Source: Geosiphon pyriformis (Eukaryota; Glomeromycota; Glomeromycetes; Archaeosporales; Geosiphonaceae). Taken from it: DNA of 64,000 nucleotides. The stretch is taken from positions 825,152-889,151 of the forward strand of contig JAAOMT010000697.1 of the NCBI GenBank assembly GCA_016748015.1, given 5' to 3'. The position numbers were made by a program, and so were the translations under genes. Positions 8,905-20,420 of this stretch are shown here, piece by piece. The first letter of the stretch is position 1, and every line of letters begins with the position of its first letter. The notes beneath the pieces were generated by a model. It had not been told where the DNA came from and made no database searches. It was given only the letters and a program-made list of their open reading frames with translations.

Positions 8905-10509
8905 TTAAGAAAAAAGAGCAAAAGAAACTAAACCAGCATTGTTGATTTTGGCTGAGAGGCCCATAACTGTGATTGAAAGATTTTTCAGAGTATCTTCCAT
9001 CTTAGAAACAACTGAAGCATCAAAAACTGCCACTCCCGCAATAATCTCACTACTAGTGGCCATGTCTAAACCCTCACTTATTACTATATTCACCTCTTAA
9101 TTCTGTGATGAAAGTGTTACCAATGGCTGACATCCAGGGCTAGACTGGGAAATTATTGGCTTAGGTGAGTCTAATCTCTTAGCCAACTTGTCAACACATT
9201 CCACAAGGCTGGCAAGACTACGCTTAAGAGTGGCAAATCTATCATTTAATTCCTTAGACACCATTGGAATAGGTTTTATCTCTGAAGAGGAACCAGAATT
9301 AACCAAACTATTACAGCCAAAAAAGGGAGAGAAAGAGAACCCACTCACAATACTTGCCCATGAAGCACTACCAAAAGTAACAGGCCTAGCAACTGGAGCT
9401 GAATGTTTGGCATAAATGACTGCCAGTCTACTTTTATCTATATCCGAAAGTGTCTAACATGGCAATCTACCAAAAAGAAAATTTTCACTAGAAGTATAGA
9501 CCAAAGAAGTATAACCCAACTTCCTATACTTCATCCATACAGCTGAGCCAAGATGAGACCAATGAAGATGAGCATCTCTTAACACAGGAGCAGTACCCAT
9601 GATGGCATCCAATAATTCAGCTAACCCAAAACAAACAATGGCACATTTGGCTTAAACATATGTGACTGGATGGTAATCAATCACACAAGTCTTTCTACCC
9701 ACAGAGTCAATATAATCCCAGATATTATGAACATTGGTTTCCACAGAAAGAGTATAAAGCAGTACCTTATATAAATCCCTAGAGTCTGACGTTTGTTTAT
9801 CAAGATCAGTCTTGGCCATACAAACAGCATTTTTTCCAATAAGGATAAACCATTTGGAAGCTAAAAGATCAGCCTGATTCTGATCTTCAAACTCAATGAT
9901 CACTTTCTGCCATAGGTCTACTAGCTGCATCTTAACTGATTTAATTATCCCGAATTTGGAAAGCACAGCATGCATAGCCTCAACCAATGTTCCAACAGGA
10001 ATTTTTTTTACCACCACAGCCCAATCTGAATGTCCAGATGATTTTTTGAGATCAGTGTTCACCAGGATCTTCACATCAATAGCCAACTTGGTAGCCTTCA
10101 TTAAACTCAATTTGGAAGTGAATGTCACCTTGACAATCCCAGCATATTTTGAGGGAGTAGAGACTCCCCCAAAACCAATAATTCTTGAAAACAATTTTCT
10201 GACCACCTGAAGCTTTTCATGAGAGAATTTCCCAACCACCTTGTCCAACCTAATATCTAAAGCAAAAGATTTCCAAACAAAAATGTTGACCAAATTCTTT
10301 ACAGATAGTAAAAGCACCAGAGGGGCATCCAAAAGAACATCATCATTATTACTGCTTGGAGAAAAGTTAATTTTTCCCAATGGTTTACCCAATGCCTTTT
10401 TGGTTTTGACTTTTGAGCTCATAGATATCTGATCATAATCTCCCCCAGCAAGAGCACCACTTTTACTATAATTGAAACTGGTTTTCTCAATCAGACATTC
10501 CTCCTCCAT
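8905..10509 (-). pseudogene. LINE-1 ORF1 (nucleic-acid-binding protein, broken)
   Basis: The longest piece (9652-10509, 285 residues, starting MEEECLIEK) has an acidic/Ser N-terminus, then an RRM-like region (SDWAVVVKKIPVGTLVEAM, then KVIIEFEDQNQADLLASKWFILIGKNAV). A stop at 9652 is followed by the former zinc-knuckle area, where C, C, H and C of CCHC read W, Y, Y and Y (near 9500-9560). The tail (8905-9348) is a coiled-coil-like segment. ORF1 proteins bind LINE RNA. Upstream, 10510-10800, a conceptual Lys/Ser-rich extension with stops continues to the AT-rich flank. Confidence 0.8.
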
Positions 10510-10850
10510 ATTAATACTCTTATACTTAGTGGTATTATCAGTCTCTGAACCCCATGAGTGATTACTTTGAACTTTAAAACCAACATTTTTACTACCAGAA
10601 CCATCTTCTAAAATGCTGCCTCTCTTTTTCTTTTTCAGAAGAACAGATCTGAAACCATCACTAGAACCAAAAACTTTGGTAGCCTTCTTTATGACAACAA
10701 TACTACAGCCAACAGTAGCCTCATAATCGAGAATAAAAGATTTAGATTTATCATACTCAATTGTAAAAACTTCTTTCAGAAAACTCTTGATTCTTTTTTT
10801 AGAATTTTTGGAACAAAAGAGAGAAAGAAGTTTTATATAGTATTAATATT

Positions 10851-12210
10851 ATTTTTATATAATATAAATATTATATATTAAATATAAATTATTAAAAAAA
10901 CCTTTTTTTTTCTATTTTTATAACTATTGTTATTAGTAAAAATTTGAAATATTATTTAGTATAAAATTATTTTTATAATTTTTATTATTAATTAGTATAT
11001 ATTATTATTTCAAATTATTATTAATTATCTTATCAAATTATTTAAATTATTATTTAATTAATCTAATTTATACAAAACATAAATATAACCAAATTATAAT
11101 AATTAAATTATGTAATATCTTAAATTATATAATATTTAAAATTCAGTAAAAAATTTAAAAATTTGATAAAATATTTAACAATTCATTAAAATAATTTATA
11201 GTTTATAAAAATAACTTGTAATTTAATAAAATATATTTTTAATTTACCAAAAAATAAAAAAAAATGCTAAATTATAGAATAATATTACAACAAATTATTT
11301 AAAAAAAGAGCTTTTTTTTCGAAAAAATGTATTTTAGTTCAGTATTAATTTATTATTTAAAAACAAATAAAAAAAAATCATTTTAAAATCCAAATTTTTA
11401 ATTATTATAACTTTATAATTAATTATTTCATATTAATACTTTGAAATTAACTAGTTACTAATTTTAATAACTATTAATAACTTCTAAGTTTAAATTTTTT
11501 TAAAACACATTTCTTGTTTTTTTTTTTAATTTAATTTTTTTATTTTTTTCATATTATTAAGTAGTCTATAATCGAGATTTTCTGTAAAAAATTTAACTTT
11601 TACAACAAAGTAACTACATATAATTGGAAAGCTTACAGATAAAATTTTTTTGTAAAAAATTTGATTTTTACTACAAAGTAATTATATAAAATAATTAACA
11701 TAGAATTGATTATTTTATTATAAGTTTAATAATATACACAATTTAAAGTATAAAAAAATACTTTGAAAAAAAAATTAATTTATCAAAGATTCATCAGCTT
11801 TTATTAACAATAAAAATAATAGTAAAATAGTATTAACAATATTAAAAAAAGAATAATTTTTTTTGGTAATACTACAATTAAAACAAAAAATAAAAAAGTT
11901 ATAAACATTATTTTTTTTATAATAATTAATAAAGTTTCAACAAAAAATATTTTTTTGTTGTAAAAACAGCTAAGCAATATATTTTAAATATGTTTTCTTT
12001 AAATATTAATAACATAAAACTGTTTTTAACAGTTTTTAAAACATTTTTTTATTTTTAGATAATAATTTTTTTTTAGTTTAAGTTTTTTTAAAAGATATAC
12101 TAATGTTAATTTAGTATTGTTTTTACTTTTTTAAAAAAGTTTAAAGTTTTTAACAATAGATTAATTATTAAACTGATTTTTTTTGTTTTTATTTTTTATT
12201 ATTATTAAAG
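10851..12210. other. Very AT-rich spacer; part belongs to a dispersed AT-rich repeat
   Basis: About 1.4 kb of almost pure A/T with poly-A and poly-T runs and no coding potential. From about 11875 to 12207 it matches, by eye, 45858-46190 (shared landmarks include AAACTGTTTTTAACAG / AAGCTGTTTTTAACAA and AGTTTTTAACAATAGATTAATTA). I see no gene. It may be relics of old LINEs eroded to A/T. Confidence 0.7.
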
Positions 12211-12878
12211 TTTAATGAGCAAGATCCAAAAGCTACTTATAACAATATATCAAAGAATTAATCTAAACTAAGTGCTAATTATGTATTTTCTACACGTGAC
12301 CAGCCATTCAAACCAGTCAAGAATACATTACACTGATGCTACAAAAAAAAACTTACCCAAAGATAACATCTTTTGAATGACAGAAAACAAAGTTGCACTG
12401 TAAGAAACCAAACCAACTAGCCACTTGGCAGTTTTAAAGAGATCAGTTTTAACATCAACAGACTCATGCTCCCAAAGGAACATTAAGTTGGAAAACACCT
12501 TATCACTCACAACAAGCAGAAACTTTGAATTATCAGACATATCAATGTTTTCCATACAGTATTCTTTTTTCAAAGAAACCACTTCTCTTCCCAATTTACC
12601 AACAGTTCTACTAAAAGAACCCATATGCACTAAAATCTTATTGATCTTAAGACCAAAAGCACTACTTGAAACCAAATTACCATTAATAAACTGTTTAAAA
12701 ATTGTAACCAAAGAGCCAATAGGCTTAACAATAGACTCAACCAAAACAGAAAGCTTAGTCAAATCAGATTTCAAAGAAGACAGTTGGAATAACACCAAAG
12801 AATCATCAACAACAACTGGTAACAAAAGTAGAAATTCAGAGGAGTTCAAGAAAACAGAAACCTTGGCATAAGACTTAT
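12211..12878 (-). mobile_element. Short non-autonomous LINE-like element (ORF1-type ORF plus LINE 3' tail)
   Basis: The left end carries the same 3' tail as LINE-2 and LINE-3: plus-strand TTTAATGAGCAAGATCC at 12211 and ATGTATTTTCTACACGTGAC plus CAGCCATT near 12282-12307. Inside lies one 173-residue minus-strand ORF (12328-12849). The insert splits an AT-rich repeat that is continuous at about 45858-46500, and both flanks have a GTTTTTATT...ATTATTATTA run (12185-12207 and 12879 onward), consistent with target-site duplication. There is no RT, so it would depend on a LINE in trans, like a half-LINE element. That interpretation is inference. Confidence 0.6.
12328..12849 (-). CDS. 173-aa ORF in the short LINE-like element; unrecognised
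   Basis: An intact frame ending 13 codons before the conserved tail. Composition is Leu/Ser/Val-rich with long helical, possibly coiled-coil stretches (QLSSLKSDLTKLSVLVESI, KILVHMGSFSRTVGKLGRE) and a LWEHESVDVKTDLFKTAKWL block near residue 125. It resembles in general character the C-terminal half of the ORF1 proteins of LINE-1 and LINE-2, but I cannot align it with confidence. No enzyme motif is seen. It is probably an RNA-binding or oligomerising protein of the element, or a remnant. Confidence 0.5.
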   Translation of the reverse strand: MNSSEFLLLLPVVVDDSLVLFQLSSLKSDLTKLSVLVESIVKPIGSLVTIFKQFINGNLVSSSAFGLKINKILVHMGSFSRTVGKLGREVVSLKKEYCMENIDMSDNSKFLLVVSDKVFSNLMFLWEHESVDVKTDLFKTAKWLVGLVSYSATLFSVIQKMLSLGKFFFVASV

Positions 12879-13949
12879 GTTTTTATTATTATTATATTTT
12901 ATAAATAATTAAAAAAATTAAAAAATTAAAAAAACAATAGTAGTTGTTTGTATTTATTATTATTATATTAAATTTTTTTGTAATTTTAGATAAAATTTTA
13001 AATAAGATTTTTATAACAATAACCAATTTTTTTAATATAAATAACAATAATAATAATATGTTTTTTAAGATAAATTAAAATTAATTACTAAATATATAAT
13101 ATTTTTTAATAAATTATTATTAATTTTAATCAACTTATTAAGTTATTTGATTTTAAAAATTAAGTTAACTAAATAAAAATTAAATCAAAGTTTTTTTTGT
13201 TTTTGGTATTATCTTTAATAATACTTGAAAAATTATAATTATTAAAATTTTTTAAATAAATAATATTTATTTTAATATTTGGTTTTATATTTAAGATCAA
13301 ATTAATTTTTGTTAATTTTTTGTTTTATTGTTATTTGGTTTTATTGAATTTAAATTAATTTCAAAAAATAATTTATAGTCCTAGGTCGCGTTTGGATCTT
13401 ACTCGTTAAATGTAATAAAAAAAAAAATAATAATTAACTATATTGATTTTATTGGTTAAATTTATTATTAAGCTTATTAGTTTTTTGTTTTAGTAATTAT
13501 TTTGCTTAATATTTTTTTTGTTTTATATAATAAACTATATAATATAATTAATATTGTTTAAAATAAAGTAATTGGCTTTAATAAAATTTTAAATAATATA
13601 AATTATAATAATATTAAGCTTAAAGTTAATATATAAACTTAAAAATAATAATATAAATTTATTTAATAATATTTTAAATATAAATATATATAATTAATTA
13701 ATAATTTTTTAATGTATTACCTTTTTAATACTAAGTTAATACAAATAAAACTGCCAAATAAATAAGTAAAATAGTTATTTATAATAATATTTTAATTATA
13801 TTTATACATAAAATATATTTTTAAGATTATAAAATTAATATAATATATTTTGAACTAAATTTATATTTAATTAAATATAAAAAAACACATAAATTATATT
13901 TAATTTAAATTATTTGATTAATATATTGTATTATTTTTATTATTATAAG
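12879..13949. repeat. AT-rich repeat and inverted LINE tail
   Basis: Bases 12879-13210 match 46190-46500, the second half of the AT-rich repeat split by the element at 12211. At 13388-13410 a plus-strand GCGTTTGGATCTTACTCG block is the inverse of the LINE tail at 12211-12233 (20 of 23 bases), followed by a poly-A run, so it looks like the 3' end of a plus-strand LINE relic. The rest is featureless A/T with no gene. Confidence 0.6.
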
Positions 13950-14224
13950 ATTAATAAATAAAGTTCAACTGCTATTTAGTATATAAAATCAAACTAAGTA
14001 AAACAAACTAAATACAATTTATGTATTTACTACATATGACTAGCCACTTAAACCAGACAAGACAATACTATACACCTATATCAACAAACACATTACTACT
14101 TAAACCTGGAAAAAAAATAACACATTCTGCATCTACCAAAATTAACAGCAAAAGACTTCATAACACCAAGCATATGAACTATTCCATCAGACAACAAAGA
14201 TATTACACACTAAAACAAGTCTGA

Positions 14225-15510
14225 AACCAAACCATTATTACTGACCAAACCAGCTTTTTTCATATTTGTTCTATGCTTAAATCTAACAAAACATACATTA
14301 GTGCAATGTAATTCTATTATAAATCTAACATAATTGACAAGAGCCAGAGCAGCTTTTTTTTTTTTCAAAGACTAATACAGCTTTAGCAAACCAATTCCTC
14401 AACACAAAACCCTTGCAAATTACAGTATAAAGACTTATATTTAAAGAACACATTAAAAGCAATCACAAAATAGTCAAATCAAATGGGCAAAAAAAATTCA
14501 TCAATAATATTCATCTCTTAGCAGTCTTAGCCAAAATGTCTTCATAGAAACTAACATTACCAAAACAAGTAAAAACATAATCAGACAACTTCACTTTACT
14601 ACATAGTAAGCACAGCACTTCAGGATAATTTTTGTCATACAATCTCTTTCTAACTGCTACCAGCAACTGTCTATGTACTGCTTTTATTAAATATGTGTGC
14701 AAACTAGCCAATTTTTTACTAGTAAATTCAGACAGCATGTGCAAATCAGATTGCCAAATTTTTGTAGTAATAGTTCAGTCTATCCCCCTAATCATAACAT
14801 TTAGAACCACATCAAAACCAAGACCAGTCTTCCAATGAGCATGGCAAATTAAGATTATGAATAAAATAATAAGCATTACCAAATACAGCAGTATTTTTAA
14901 TAACCAAGAACTGTTCTCAAATTCCAATTGACAAAAAAAAGAAAATAGAAATGGCTTCATTAGTCAACACATCAGTCTTATTATTGCTCAGAACTCCTGA
15001 ATGTCTCTTAACCTTTATCCATTTAACCAAAATGTTTTTATTTCTAATAAAATTGGCTATATGCAATTTTTTGATCCAACATTGACTGTAAAAGTCAGAT
15101 ACAGCAAACAAAATTTCAGATACACAAAAATTAATTGTAGATTGGCTATCTAAATACAAAACTACAGCACAAGAAGACAAAACACACTTCAAAACCAAAG
15201 CAATAGCTTACAATTTAGCTAAAGTAAAAGACAAAAGTCCAAATATTTTAATTTTAATGCTTACATCCACAGCCAGAAAGTAAGCAGCCACTGTATTTAT
15301 TACTTCAGCAAAACCAACACTCTTTAAAAACCTATCTGTGTAGACCTTAATACAATTCAACCAAATCTCCAGTAAACTATCATATATATTAGAGAATCTT
15401 TCAGAACTCAAAATATTCAACACAAGTAATCTGAAAACAACAACAGACTCGACCTCCAAAAAAATATTATTGCTAATAAATTCAGAAGCCAGTGCAAACC
15501 AGTAAGACAC
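14225..15510 (-). pseudogene. LINE-2 ORF2 C-terminus: RNase H and Cys/His finger
   Basis: The piece at 15208-15510 carries the N-terminal RNase H strand (YTDRFLKSVGFAEVINTVAAYF, with Tyr-Thr-Asp). The piece at 14917-15198 carries YLDSQSTINFC (second Asp) and WIKVKRHSGVLSNNKTDVL, equivalent to the K-G-H-x-G-x-x-x-N-x-x-A-D block. Downstream, 14511-14744 has CLLCSKVKLSDYVFTC, a C-x2-C-x7-H-x3-C finger in which His is Tyr. The last 290 bases before 14511 encode a broken tail ending FVDIGV then stop. RNase H would remove RNA during cDNA synthesis. Confidence 0.82.
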
Positions 15511-15549
15511 AAAGCTTCTTGGATCTAATCTTTTCTACTATTAAAATGT

Positions 15550-17300
15550 TTTTTAATTCATCACATTCCTTTTTTTGTCTAGAAATCTGTCTTCAAACAC
15601 AACATTAAATCACTTCAAAAAAAGAACAGAATTATAAAACAAGAACTGTCTCAAGATATTAAACATTGAAAATCTATTAGACTCACAAAAAACACTAGAA
15701 AAATTGTTCATTAAAAACAACTCATTATTTAAAAATATTCTTATCATACCAACCAAAAAATTATTCATTAGACTAATAAGGAACTTGACTGAAAATTGCA
15801 AAAGATTCAAAGAGAACCACCCAAAAACCTACAAATTCAAAAACTTATGTTCAAATAAATGTTCAAAAATGTTTTGGGTATTGAAAAAAAAGATTAACAA
15901 AGTCAACTTCTCTTCAGATTAAACTTGTTTAAAAAGTTTCAGATTATACAAAGATAAATAGTGCAACACTTTACCAGAAAAATCACATAGTAAACCAGTC
16001 TTAGCCTTAAAACTCTTCCTAATCATCACATCTCACTTGTGACACATATTTGTAGAAACAAAACTAAACTGTATTTGAAAACTAACTATGGGCTGCAGAA
16101 CAGCTAAAACTAACTAAAAAAATTGTTTATTTATAATAGTCTTTCTTAACACTACATTAAAAAAAGAATCTAACATCTACATAAGCCTGAACCAAACTAG
16201 ACTTGAAAAGACTCTTAGTAGACAAAAAAATTTCCAAGTATCTGTGTGATTTACTTCTCTTAGCAATTGAAATTGGCAAATCATTAATCAAAAGTAAGAC
16301 AGTTTTGACATTTTAATTGATGAAAATAGCCACTGTTTTATTATTATTAATTAAAATATTATTGATAACAAAGAACTTATTGACAATATTCAAAATGTAC
16401 TGTGTAGAAGCTTGACAACTTTCAATCCAAATTGTATTATTAACAAAGGCACCAGCAGCAAAAAAGAAAGTCTTCCCTTTAATAGCCTTAACTCTGTTAA
16501 ACTTAACCACAAACCTAGTATTAATTCTGTAACTACACAAGTGTTCATGTCTTTTTATTTTACACAAAAGTAAATTATAAAAAATTCTCCAAAAGAATAG
16601 AGAAAACATTTTATCTTAATTCAAACCATCATGAACTCTATAACCACTCAAGAATTTAAAATCTGTCATTACTTTATTGAACTAATTTTCATAAATGTTG
16701 CCAAAAAACCTGATAAACTGACTGCATATTTTGATACAATGTAAACTAGCCTTTAAATAATATCAGCTCACTGAATTATAAGCTTTACACATATTCTGTA
16801 GTATTAACCAAAGCTCTCTGTTCTTTTCCAGAGTATTTTTAACAACTAATCTAATAGCAAAAATAGGAGACTGAGTTGAAGTATCTTTTAATACCAAAAA
16901 ATTATTACCACAAAAAACATTAAATTTGCTGCAAGCTGACAATATCTGATCAGAAAAAATTTTAAACAAGATTTTACAAACCATTTTAACTAATATAATA
17001 GGCTTAGTATTTGTTAAAACTCCATTCTATTTATAAGATTTTGGAATCATTGAAACCTATACTTTCTTTCAAAAAATTGGAACCATATTCAAAGTTAAAC
17101 ATAAATTCAATAGTCTCAAAAGACACATCAACACTTTATTACCACAATGCTTCTAAAGCTTATTAGGTATCCCTAACAAACTAACAGCTTTATCATTTGG
17201 CAAATTATCAACAACCAAAGACAACTCTTTTATAACATTTGAGAAAACATCATTATCTATATAGTTTAAAGACATGTATTAACAAAACCAAAGATTGGAG
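15550..17300 (-). pseudogene. LINE-2 ORF2 reverse transcriptase (inactivated)
   Basis: Fragmented RT: palm A near 16763-16984 (LILQNMCKAYNSVS, family D-x4-FDSV), the region around 16580-16620 for palm B (MFSLFFWRIFYNLLL) and the catalytic box at 16431-16445 (AGAFVNNTIW where FVDD is expected). Thumb sequences continue to about 15550. Both active-site aspartates read Asn through G-to-A changes with T immediately 5' of the changed G. There is no continuous frame. Confidence 0.85.
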
Positions 17301-17455
17301 ATTTTTGAAAGCACTAACTGTTTCTTTGTCTACTCTATTATTATTTCATTCATTTTAAGCTTCACTTTATTAGGTTTAACCATCAACTCATCATTTACCA
17401 CTAAGTGATTTAAGACAATCTTGTAAAATGAACATTTCAAAATACTCTTTATCAT

Positions 17456-18649
17456 TTATCTTTTGTTAGAACAGAAATTTTTTATATGACAGTCAATAGC
17501 CTTCCTGACAGCTGTATCTTCAGTAGTCTTCAATTTATAATACTTAGACTTCCAATACCTTTTTCTTATCACTGACAAATGTTTAACCAAATCCAATAAA
17601 CTCATACTGTTCAGAATCATACCAACAACTTTGAATGCCTTAACCTTATCAACAACCAACCAAATCTTAACAAGACAATCAAAATCCAAAAGATTTTCAA
17701 AACTTCAACACTTTGCAATTTTTACAACAAGCCATTTCAATTTAAAAAATTTTGAAGAATGTTTGTTCTTTAAACAGTCATACTTACTATACCAAATTTT
17801 AAAAAACATCTTATTAGCAGCTTGTATTATAGCTTCCTTTAGCACTTTCCACATTGTATCCAAGTTATTTTTGCTTTTTACAATCCCAAACACATTTAAT
17901 CTTACCAATAATTCGGCAGAAGAACACTTTTTAAAATACAACTATTGGGTCTTATCTGCATTTTTTAACTTGAACTTCCACTGGTTTCAGTTGGTCTGCT
18001 TATAAGTGTTGTTAAGACAAACATTCAGAAGTCTATTCAAACTAACTAAGATTAAAACTGTTTTATGATTTGTATCAAAAAACTCTGACACATTATTAAT
18101 TTTATGTGATGTGATTACAGATGCCAGATTTTTACTCACTAAAATAAAATCTATAACCTTTTCAACATTTTTAGAATTGCTTAAGTAGGAGCCTTGATTA
18201 TAAAATAAATTAACTAACCTTAAGTCTACACAAAACTTGAAATTTATACTCTTCTTAGTACTATCCTCATTGAAATCCTCACTTAATACCACAAAAGTAG
18301 TGAAGTTGACTATCTTGGCAATAAAAAAATTGACAACAAATGTCTGACTAAACCTTGCTTTGGCAGAAGTATCAGCATACAAACCCAGAACTGTAATTGA
18401 CAACTTCTTCTTAAATAGAAACTTAACTGATATAATTCTATCAGGAATTTTCTTTATTTTAGATATATGCCAAGCCAGAGAATTGTTTACAATAATAGCC
18501 ACTCCAGTATTAAGAAAATTTTTATCCAAATCAGATGTAAAAATCCAGACTCCATCAAATTTGTTCATAATCCATGGCCTAACACTAGACTTCAATTTTG
18601 TTTTAGTAACAATTAATATCATGTTACCTGAGTTAACATGCCAATACAC
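17456..18649 (-). pseudogene. LINE-2 ORF2 AP-endonuclease and linker
   Basis: The 220-residue segment at 17987-18649 has LIVTKTKLK (Glu of ETKL replaced by Lys), VGLYAD-like LGLYADTS, an EDFNEDST block (GDFNE family, Asp retained), VIDFILVSKNL (where DHVFVS is usual) and FDTNHKTVLI (Asp of SDH replaced by Asn). Segments 17705-17941 and 17456-17689 are the linker to RT (FKIWYSKYDCLKNKH; MDFDCLVKIWL). At least two catalytic residues are lost. Confidence 0.83.
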
Positions 18650-18719
18650 AATATTTTTTGCTTAGCTGAAACACTAATGCTTTAAATATTACATGTAGCA
18701 ATTCTTTACACCAACTTAT

Positions 18720-20380
18720 TTATTGGGATGAAAAATGTACCAGAAAACTTGAGCCAGCACACAACCAATCCAATTTCACCAAAACAAAACTGACAAAGAC
18801 CTCAAAAGCCACCAACTTTGATTCCAGACTTTTTATCTTAATAGTTAAGATCTTAAAACTACTCAAACCTAGAACCAAACTTATATTCATCAAAGATAAG
18901 GAAGAGATTACAAGAAGCATCTGCAAAACATCCAAAACCATATTCAAATCTGAATTTAAATCCAAAAGAACAATTACAGTAGAAAAGAGAGATTGAAAAA
19001 TAGATGTCATAAGCACCAATTCAATCATATTTAGCTTTTTAATAATACTTGACACTTGATTAGCTAAAAGCTTCAAAAAATGTTCCAGAGAAGTCAAGTA
19101 ATCATTAATTAGAAAGTTATTCTGGACAACTAGCTTGTTTCTTTTATTAAATAAAACACCAAAAGAAAAAGAACTAAAACCAGAGCCAAATCCAGAACAA
19201 AAACCACCAGAGAAAAAAACAAGTAAGACCATCTGTGCTCAAGATTTGTTACCAAAAACAGCAGGATAAGAAATTGAAATATTTTTTTTTACATACAACT
19301 TAGTAAGCTGAAGATAACTTTTTTTTAAGATGATCTTTTTATAAAATTTTGGAGAAGACACAATTAATACATTTAATGCATCACACTTAAAAGCTAAATG
19401 TTCAAAATGTCTGCATTTCTTACATCTAATAAGATCCATTCTTATTCAAAAGAGTTTAATACCACCAAATATTAGCACAGTGTGATAAATGGATTCTAGC
19501 TTCTTATTAGTTTTAAAACTACAGCTTTGACCACATGCACAGAATTTTTTCCAATTAAAAAAAACTATCTAGCTGCCAACTGATCAGCCTAACTCAATTT
19601 GGCAAATTTTATTACAGCCTTTTGCTACAGCCCAATTAGTTACAATTGGATCAATACAATTTTACCAAATTCAGCTACTGTAGCAATAATTATTTTTTTA
19701 AGTGTATCTATAGAAATTTCTTTGATTACCATAGCCCAATCTGAACAAAATTTTTGTTTCTTAAAATTGGTATTTACAACAATTTTCTTTACTTTGGCCA
19801 ATAATGTGGTCTTTTCTATGTTGTTCTTTAAGATAAAGATAAATCTAATAATCTCTTCAAATTTTGAGGGAATAGTGACCCCTCCAAAACTATTGACAAC
19901 TAAAAATTTTTTTTTAACAAACTGAGTTTTTATTATCACCAATTTCTCTTTTACAGCTAAGAGATTAATATCTAAAGCAAAGAATTTTCTAATAAGCACT
20001 TCAACCTGAGTTTTTATTATCTTGGAATTAATTCACTTTTTGTCAAGTGAGATATTAAGAAAAGAGAAAAAAGGTTCTATATTTTCATCTATTCTAAAGT
20101 CAATAGTACCACTAGAAAAATCACTAACCAAACTATTATTAACTTTTTTAGCTTTGAAAGTTGTTGTAATCAAACTAAGAAAAGAATTATTATCTGAACC
20201 TATTATAATACTACTAAGCTTATTATTACTAAATCTACTGTCCATATTCGAATACATGCTATTATTAAAACCAGATTTGGTCAGAAAAATTTCCCTTTTA
20301 TTGCTAAAATGTTTAATATTGTTAACAGAAATCTTTTTCTTTTGAGAAAAAGTACTACCAACAAGACTATAAAAAGCACC
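18720..20380 (-). pseudogene. LINE-2 ORF1 with intact CCHC zinc knuckle
   Basis: Three pieces. The N-terminal piece (20033-20257) is acidic/Ser-Asn rich. The middle piece (19640-19999) shows the RRM-like block with IRKFFALDINLLAVKEKL and CSDWAMVIKEISIDTLKK. The piece at 19239-19439 holds CKKCRHFEHLAFKC, an intact C-x2-C-x4-H-x4-C knuckle. The C-terminal piece (18720-19232) is a long helical/coiled-coil segment with repeated Leu. The order matches LINE-1 ORF1, which has lost its knuckle residues. A presumed RNA-binding particle protein of the LINE. Confidence 0.82.
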
Positions 20381-20420
20381 TTTTGAAGCCTTTTCTTAAT
20401 TATACTGTTACTTAAAACAG

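Larger units (their letters stand above)
6809..10850 (-). mobile_element. LINE-1: non-LTR retrotransposon, 5' part
   Basis: Minus-strand LINE with ORF1 (about 8905-10509) and ORF2 (AP endonuclease then RT, 6809-8880). It is cut off inside RT by GyA, just after the palm B region SLDQEEVFSLLLWQIFYDPLL, so the catalytic box, RNase H and 3' end are not adjacent. Two other LINEs of the same kind (13.95-20.4 kb and 46.5-52.8 kb) share the order ORF1, AP endonuclease, RT, RNase H, Cys/His finger. Fungal LINEs with this architecture are usually Tad1/I-like; the clade is inference. Confidence 0.88.
13950..20420 (-). mobile_element. LINE-2: near-full-length, decayed non-LTR retrotransposon
   Basis: Minus strand. 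5' part: ORF1 (18720-20380). Then ORF2: AP endonuclease (17987-18649), RT (about 15900-17300), RNase H (14917-15510) and a Cys/His finger (14511-14744). The 3' tail carries the shared TACATATGACTAGCCACTT motif at about 14032-14050. ORF2 is broken into many frames. The RT catalytic box is FVNN. Base composition is more A/T-shifted than in LINE-1. AT-rich DNA flanks both sides. Confidence 0.88.

Noticed and set aside
10851-13949. Mitochondrial DNA insertion (NUMT) as the source of AT-rich DNA
   Set aside because: No mitochondrial gene, rRNA or tRNA stretch is recognisable, and LINE tails are embedded in it.
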